Part shown: one piece after another, positions 7,589 through 10,037 of the stretch
Position numbering within the stretch: position 1 is the stretch's first letter
Layout: every line of letters begins with the position of its first letter
Origin: Gammaproteobacteria bacterium
GTDB taxonomy: Bacteria; Pseudomonadota; Gammaproteobacteria; Chromatiales; Chromatiaceae
Direction: 5' to 3'
Length of the DNA stretch: 10,037 nucleotides
Assembly: GCA_030621975.1 (NCBI GenBank)
Contig: JAUXGQ010000022.1
Span: forward strand, 1 to 10,037
Notes under the pieces: generated by a model
Told to the model about the DNA's origin: nothing
The model's input: only the letters and a program-made list of their open reading frames with translations
Database searches by the model: none
Made by a program: the position numbers and the translations under genes

Positions 7589-8014
7589 TTATATGCTGGA
7601 TTCAGGTGTCACATGAACGAACTTCACCTTAGCGGAAAGCACATTGAACGACATAATTTGAGAAAATCGGACAGTCCAGGATGTATCACCGTTTTTTTGT
7701 GTCCTTAACTCCAGCTTCTCGTCCTCGAACAGGCAAGTGAACTGGTAACGCTCGTTTGCGACCTTGGCACTTACCGCTACGTCGGCGTAACGGGCGTTTC
7801 TTTTAACTATGAACCAGTTGATCCATGTTTGCCGATCGGTCATCGATTGTTTTTCTTTTCCCGCCGTTACACACTTGCGTGCAAGCGCCTCCTGGTGTCC
7901 GGGATACATATCGGTCCCTATGTGCATATACAAAACTATGATTGTGGCCACTAATGCATTCACGAGCAGAATAGCAAGCAGCTTCAGGAGCGATTTGGCC
8001 ATTTGAAACTTCAT
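7589..8014 (-). CDS. Small single-pass membrane protein of unknown function
   Basis: The product has 141 residues with one N-terminal TM helix (about 8-30, LLKLLAILLVNALVATIIVL). Three lysines precede the helix and none follows it closely, so by the positive-inside rule the C-terminal 110 residues should face the periplasm. That part holds two cysteines (C48, C94) that could form a disulphide, and alternating beta-like segments. I recognise no family. The start is uncertain. The ATG at 8014 has no ribosome binding site, and neither does Met5 at 8002. A better site, AAGGAG eight bases before an ATG at 8078, exists in a different frame, which suggests a frameshift and a longer original N-terminus (see findings). 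It is convergent with the lipase gene. Confidence 0.5.
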   Translation of the reverse strand: MKFQMAKSLLKLLAILLVNALVATIIVLYMHIGTDMYPGHQEALARKCVTAGKEKQSMTDRQTWINWFIVKRNARYADVAVSAKVANERYQFTCLFEDEKLELRTQKNGDTSWTVRFSQIMSFNVLSAKVKFVHVTPESSI

Positions 8015-8082
8015 TATACCGGTCTACCGCTTCGCCGTACGCAAGGCGCGAGAAGCCCCGCGTGCGATATTCGCGCATGGGA

Positions 8083-8095
8083 CGTTCTCCTTGGC
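8083..8095 (-). promoter_or_regulatory. Strong ribosome binding site ahead of ATG 8078
   Basis: On the minus strand GCCAAGGAGAACG reads toward an ATG at 8078, with the AAGGAG eight bases away. The same 13 bases precede the lipase gene at 5888-5900. The frame from 8078 starts MREYRTRGFSRLAYGEAVDR and runs to 7803, but it crosses the TM-coding segment of the minus-strand gene in the wrong frame. Confidence 0.45.
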
Positions 8096-8215
8096 CAAAG
8101 TTTTAGAGGACGATTTCGGAGTGATCAGTGCCACAAGTTCCAGGCGTGGCGGTTTGCTTTTCGGAAATGGTATCAGTTTATAAGGGGGGATTTAACCCCG
8201 TTGCTTGGAGGTTCC

Positions 8216-8374
8216 ATGAAAAAGAGATCTTTGGAGGAGAAGACGGCTCACCTTTTTTCAGCTCGGTTTCCGGGTGTGGCGTTTTCGGCGCCCGTTGGGA
8301 TGAGCGCCGATGGGAAGGTCGCCACGATTAAGATGGACAGCCCGAAAACTCTTCCAAGGCTTCTGAGGGAATAA
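8216..8374 (+). CDS. Doubtful small ORF inside dispersed repeat copy B
   Basis: A 52-residue frame (MKKRSLEEKTAHLFSARFPG...) starts at an ATG preceded by GGAGG five bases upstream, so it has translation signals. However, from about residue 16 on it is encoded by dispersed repeat copy B, and its end (KMDSPKTLPRLLRE) mirrors the translated right block of copy A (MANPETHPRLL). It has no recognisable domain and ends two bases before the convergent HDOD stop. It may be a fortuitous ORF in a repeat or a genuine small protein; the former is more likely. Confidence 0.2.
   Translation: MKKRSLEEKTAHLFSARFPGVAFSAPVGMSADGKVATIKMDSPKTLPRLLRE
8262..8366 (+). repeat. Dispersed repeat, copy B
   Basis: This copy aligns with copy A: CGGTTTC-GGGTGTGGCGTTTTCGGCG, then GTTGGGATGAGCG, a shorter middle, and a right block at 8331-8366 that matches 5553-5588 at 30 of 36 positions. 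It differs from copies A and C by several substitutions, so it is older or less constrained. It lies between a minus-strand gene and the convergent end of the HDOD gene. Confidence 0.7.
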
Positions 8375-8376
8375 CC

Positions 8377-9627
8377 TCAACCGGCGGAGAGCAGCGATTC
8401 GACTGCTCGAATTTCGCCTTCGGCCTGGTCGAGCACGGCGAGCGATTGTCGCGGTGAAAGCCCCCCGATGGTCAGCTTGTGGAAGGAGGGTACCAGGTCC
8501 AGGCGGGGCAGTGTGCGGCCGTACGCCGTACCGATAAAGGAGTGCAGTTGGGCGATGATCACCAGGTCCAGGTAGCTGGGGCGATCATCTTCGTCGATCA
8601 TCCAGTGATCGGCGTGGCGGGCGATGTTGACGAACTCGTCATCGAACTGCCACTTGTGTAAGACCGCGGCACCCAGCTCACCCTGCAGACGCAGTACGAT
8701 CTGTGTCAGGCGCTCCGGATCCCCGGCCAGCTCGGGATGAGTGTGCGCGGCACTGATGATGGGCACTGCCCCGATATCGTGTACCAGACCCGCCAGCAGG
8801 GCGTGGTCGGGGGAGAACCCGGAATTGAGGCGTGCCAGCTGGTGGCAGATCGCGGCGACCTTCGCGCTATGGCGCCGCAACGTCAACATCATCTTCTGCA
8901 GCTGGACGTTGTCGCTTTTAAACAGATTGCCAAGGGCGAAGCTCATTACCAGGTTGTGGGTAACGGCGCGGCCCAACCGAGTAACCGCATCGGGAAGCGT
9001 ATCGATGACCTGTCCGCCGCGATAGGCCGCACTGTTGACTGCGCTGATGATGCGCGCGGCGATACTGGGATCGGCCTGGATGACCTTGGCGATGTCATCG
9101 CTGTCTGTGTCGGGATTGTTCACCACCTTGGCGATGCGCGTAGCGATGTCGGGCATCGTGGGTAGTTCGAGTTGACCCTCGCGTATAGTTTTCTGTAGCT
9201 CGATGTACGCACCCAGCTTGGGGTCTGTTGCTTCCATCTCGACTGGTTGCACGCCTGCCTCGCCCGGTTCCCGCAATTGAGCCACATTGCCTATCATCTC
9301 GCGCGGTGCACGCAGCACCGTCGAGGCGCCCTGGGTACATACATCTATTTTGTGCGGACTTTTTCCCGAGAGGGGATACTGGGCCCGACGCGAGCCGGCC
9401 TCGACGGTCTGAACGTTCTGGGCATCGTCCCTGATGAGGGCCCGGCCCTTGATCAGATACAGGATATCGCTGTCGTTTTCTCCCGCTGTGATCAATTGTT
9501 CCGCGCCGTTGTACTGCTGCAAAGCGCACTGGCCGGTGACGTAGACCAACACTCGCTCGTTCAGTCTGTGCAGAGGGAAAAGGTCCTGGATTTGGGCAAC
9601 GCTGGGGGCGTAAAGCTGTTTAATCAT
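8377..9627 (-). CDS. HDOD domain protein with N-terminal cyclic-nucleotide-binding-like domain
   Basis: A cytoplasmic signalling protein of 416 residues. Residues about 20-115 resemble a cNMP-binding beta-roll (LFPLHRLNERVL..., ITAGENDSDILYLIKGRALI), but the phosphate-binding GE-ALL-R cassette is not seen; AQYPLSGKSPHKIDV stands in its place, so ligand binding is doubtful. Residues about 150-360 are the HDOD domain: LPTMPDIATRIAKVVNNPD, then IIQ-like ADPSIAARIISAVNSAAYRG, DAVTRLG and LLAGLVHDIGAVPI with H283-D284. HDOD domains are related to HD phosphohydrolases but usually lack full catalytic residues and act in regulation. The ATG at 9627 has only a weak AAGAAG site upstream on the minus strand. 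The gene stands alone and convergent with the lipase side. The pathway is unknown. Confidence 0.93.
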   Translation of the reverse strand: MIKQLYAPSVAQIQDLFPLHRLNERVLVYVTGQCALQQYNGAEQLITAGENDSDILYLIKGRALIRDDAQNVQTVEAGSRRAQYPLSGKSPHKIDVCTQGASTVLRAPREMIGNVAQLREPGEAGVQPVEMEATDPKLGAYIELQKTIREGQLELPTMPDIATRIAKVVNNPDTDSDDIAKVIQADPSIAARIISAVNSAAYRGGQVIDTLPDAVTRLGRAVTHNLVMSFALGNLFKSDNVQLQKMMLTLRRHSAKVAAICHQLARLNSGFSPDHALLAGLVHDIGAVPIISAAHTHPELAGDPERLTQIVLRLQGELGAAVLHKWQFDDEFVNIARHADHWMIDEDDRPSYLDLVIIAQLHSFIGTAYGRTLPRLDLVPSFHKLTIGGLSPRQSLAVLDQAEGEIRAVESLLSAG

Positions 9628-9777
9628 GGCATCTTCTTGAATCGATCGCTTGCATACTGGTTTCCTGGTGCCGGATGGCTGAGCAAATCCCGATCAGGCT
9701 ACTCGCTGTAGCGGCTCCCGCCGCCAGCACTTTATTGCGATTGATGCTGACAGTGACCTCGCATTACGCCAGGGACA

Positions 9778-9850
9778 GGGTGTCAGGCGTGGCTTATTGG
9801 GTTATTTTGGAGTTTGTGTAGGTTAAAACAATAAGCCACACCCGACACCC
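9778..9850. repeat. REP-pair hairpin (REPIN-like)
   Basis: The left arm 9778-9799 (GGGTGTCAGGCGTGGCTTAT then TG) and right arm 9829-9850 are inverted copies, with only two mismatches in 22 bases; both differences allow G-T type pairing in RNA. The intervening 29 bases are AT-rich. The arms belong to the same motif family as 569-583 and 775-789. It lies upstream of the HDOD gene. Confidence 0.75.
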
Positions 9851-9857
9851 TGCAACA

Positions 9858-9890
9858 TTCAGTTTCGGGGTGTGGCGTTTTCGGCGTCAG
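9858..9890 (+). repeat. Dispersed repeat, copy C (33 bases)
   Basis: This segment is identical over 33 bases to 5470-5502 inside the permease gene end, and shares the core GGGTGTGGCGTTTTCGGCG with copy B. The flanks differ on both sides from copies A and B. It follows the REPIN-like hairpin by seven bases. Confidence 0.8.
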
Positions 9891-9919
9891 CTAGGTGGCT
9901 GTCCGAGAATGGGGACCGA

Positions 9920-9966
9920 CCGGTTTGTTGCTCCTGCAAAACCGGCACTTCCGCCATCCATGGCGG
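9920..9966. repeat. Two adjacent short palindromes
   Basis: CCGGTTT (9920-9926) pairs with AAACCGG (9939-9945), and CCGCCAT (9951-9957) pairs with ATGGCGG (9960-9966). Neither is followed by a T-run, so they are not obvious terminators. They may be part of another intergenic repeat unit. Confidence 0.4.
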
Positions 9967-10037
9967 TCGTAGCGAGCGGACGTGGGGCCGAGACGGATTT
10001 CGTGCTCGAATGAGGCGAATATTGGCCATATTTAACG

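Larger units (their letters stand above)
9628..10037. other. Non-coding tail with several palindromes
   Basis: No gene is apparent on either strand to the window edge. The stretch should hold the minus-strand promoter for the HDOD gene, but I could not find hexamers with acceptable spacing. It contains a 73-bp hairpin (9778-9850), repeat copy C (9858-9890) and two short palindromes (9920-9945 and 9951-9966). Confidence 0.5.

Noticed and set aside
8012..8018. TATAAT -10 box on the minus strand at the start of the small membrane protein gene
   Set aside because: It overlaps the ATG itself and no -35 hexamer lies at a proper distance; probably chance.
8186..8200. GGGG-ATTTAA-CCCC inverted repeat as a terminator or operator
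   Set aside because: The stem is only four base pairs and no T-run follows.
8737..9165. Plus-strand ORFs opposite the HDOD gene
   Set aside because: They are antisense to a clear HDOD domain and encode no recognisable protein.

Overview
The window suggests a chromosomal segment of a GC-rich gammaproteobacterium. The reasons are the GC-rich codon use of the main genes, an RbbA/YbhF-type exporter operon, an HDOD signalling protein, and REP-like dispersed palindromes between genes. The species cannot be named from sequence alone. No tRNA, rRNA, CRISPR array or intact insertion sequence was found.

Layout, left to right. (1) 1-219, minus strand: the AT-rich 5' end of a gene for a secreted protein, cut by the window edge. 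A strong palindrome lies just upstream at 254-287. (2) About 362-885: no convincing gene, but a roughly 220-bp element at 569-789 is bounded by inverted copies of a GTGTCAGGCGYGGCT motif. (3) 886-5511, plus strand: a tightly coupled exporter operon. It holds the remnant of an HlyD-type membrane fusion protein, a two-domain ABC ATPase and two ABC-2 permeases, all joined by overlapping start and stop codons. (4) 5512-5906: a gap with one copy of a dispersed repeat and a possible gene remnant. (5) 5907-7316, plus strand: a lipase-like alpha/beta-hydrolase with an extra C-terminal domain and no signal peptide. (6) 7589-8014, minus strand: a small membrane-anchored protein whose true start is uncertain. 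(7) 8216-8374: a doubtful small ORF inside a second copy of the dispersed repeat. (8) 8377-9627, minus strand: an HDOD protein with an N-terminal cyclic-nucleotide-binding-like domain. (9) 9628-10037: a non-coding tail with a 73-bp near-perfect hairpin, a third repeat copy and two short palindromes.

How the genes work together. The ATPase and two permeases have the architecture of the YbhGFSR / YhiI-RbbA-YhhJ exporters, in which a periplasmic fusion protein links the inner-membrane pump to an outer-membrane channel. Here the fusion protein is only a stub, because its N-terminus and beta-barrel are missing. The pump must therefore borrow a partner from elsewhere, work without one, or be decaying. 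The lipase and HDOD genes have no evident link to the exporter.

The most interesting non-genic signal is a family of short palindromic repeats with core (C/G)RGGYGTGGC-like sequence. It recurs at least eight times, often as inverted pairs, and one copy forms the last codons of the second permease gene.
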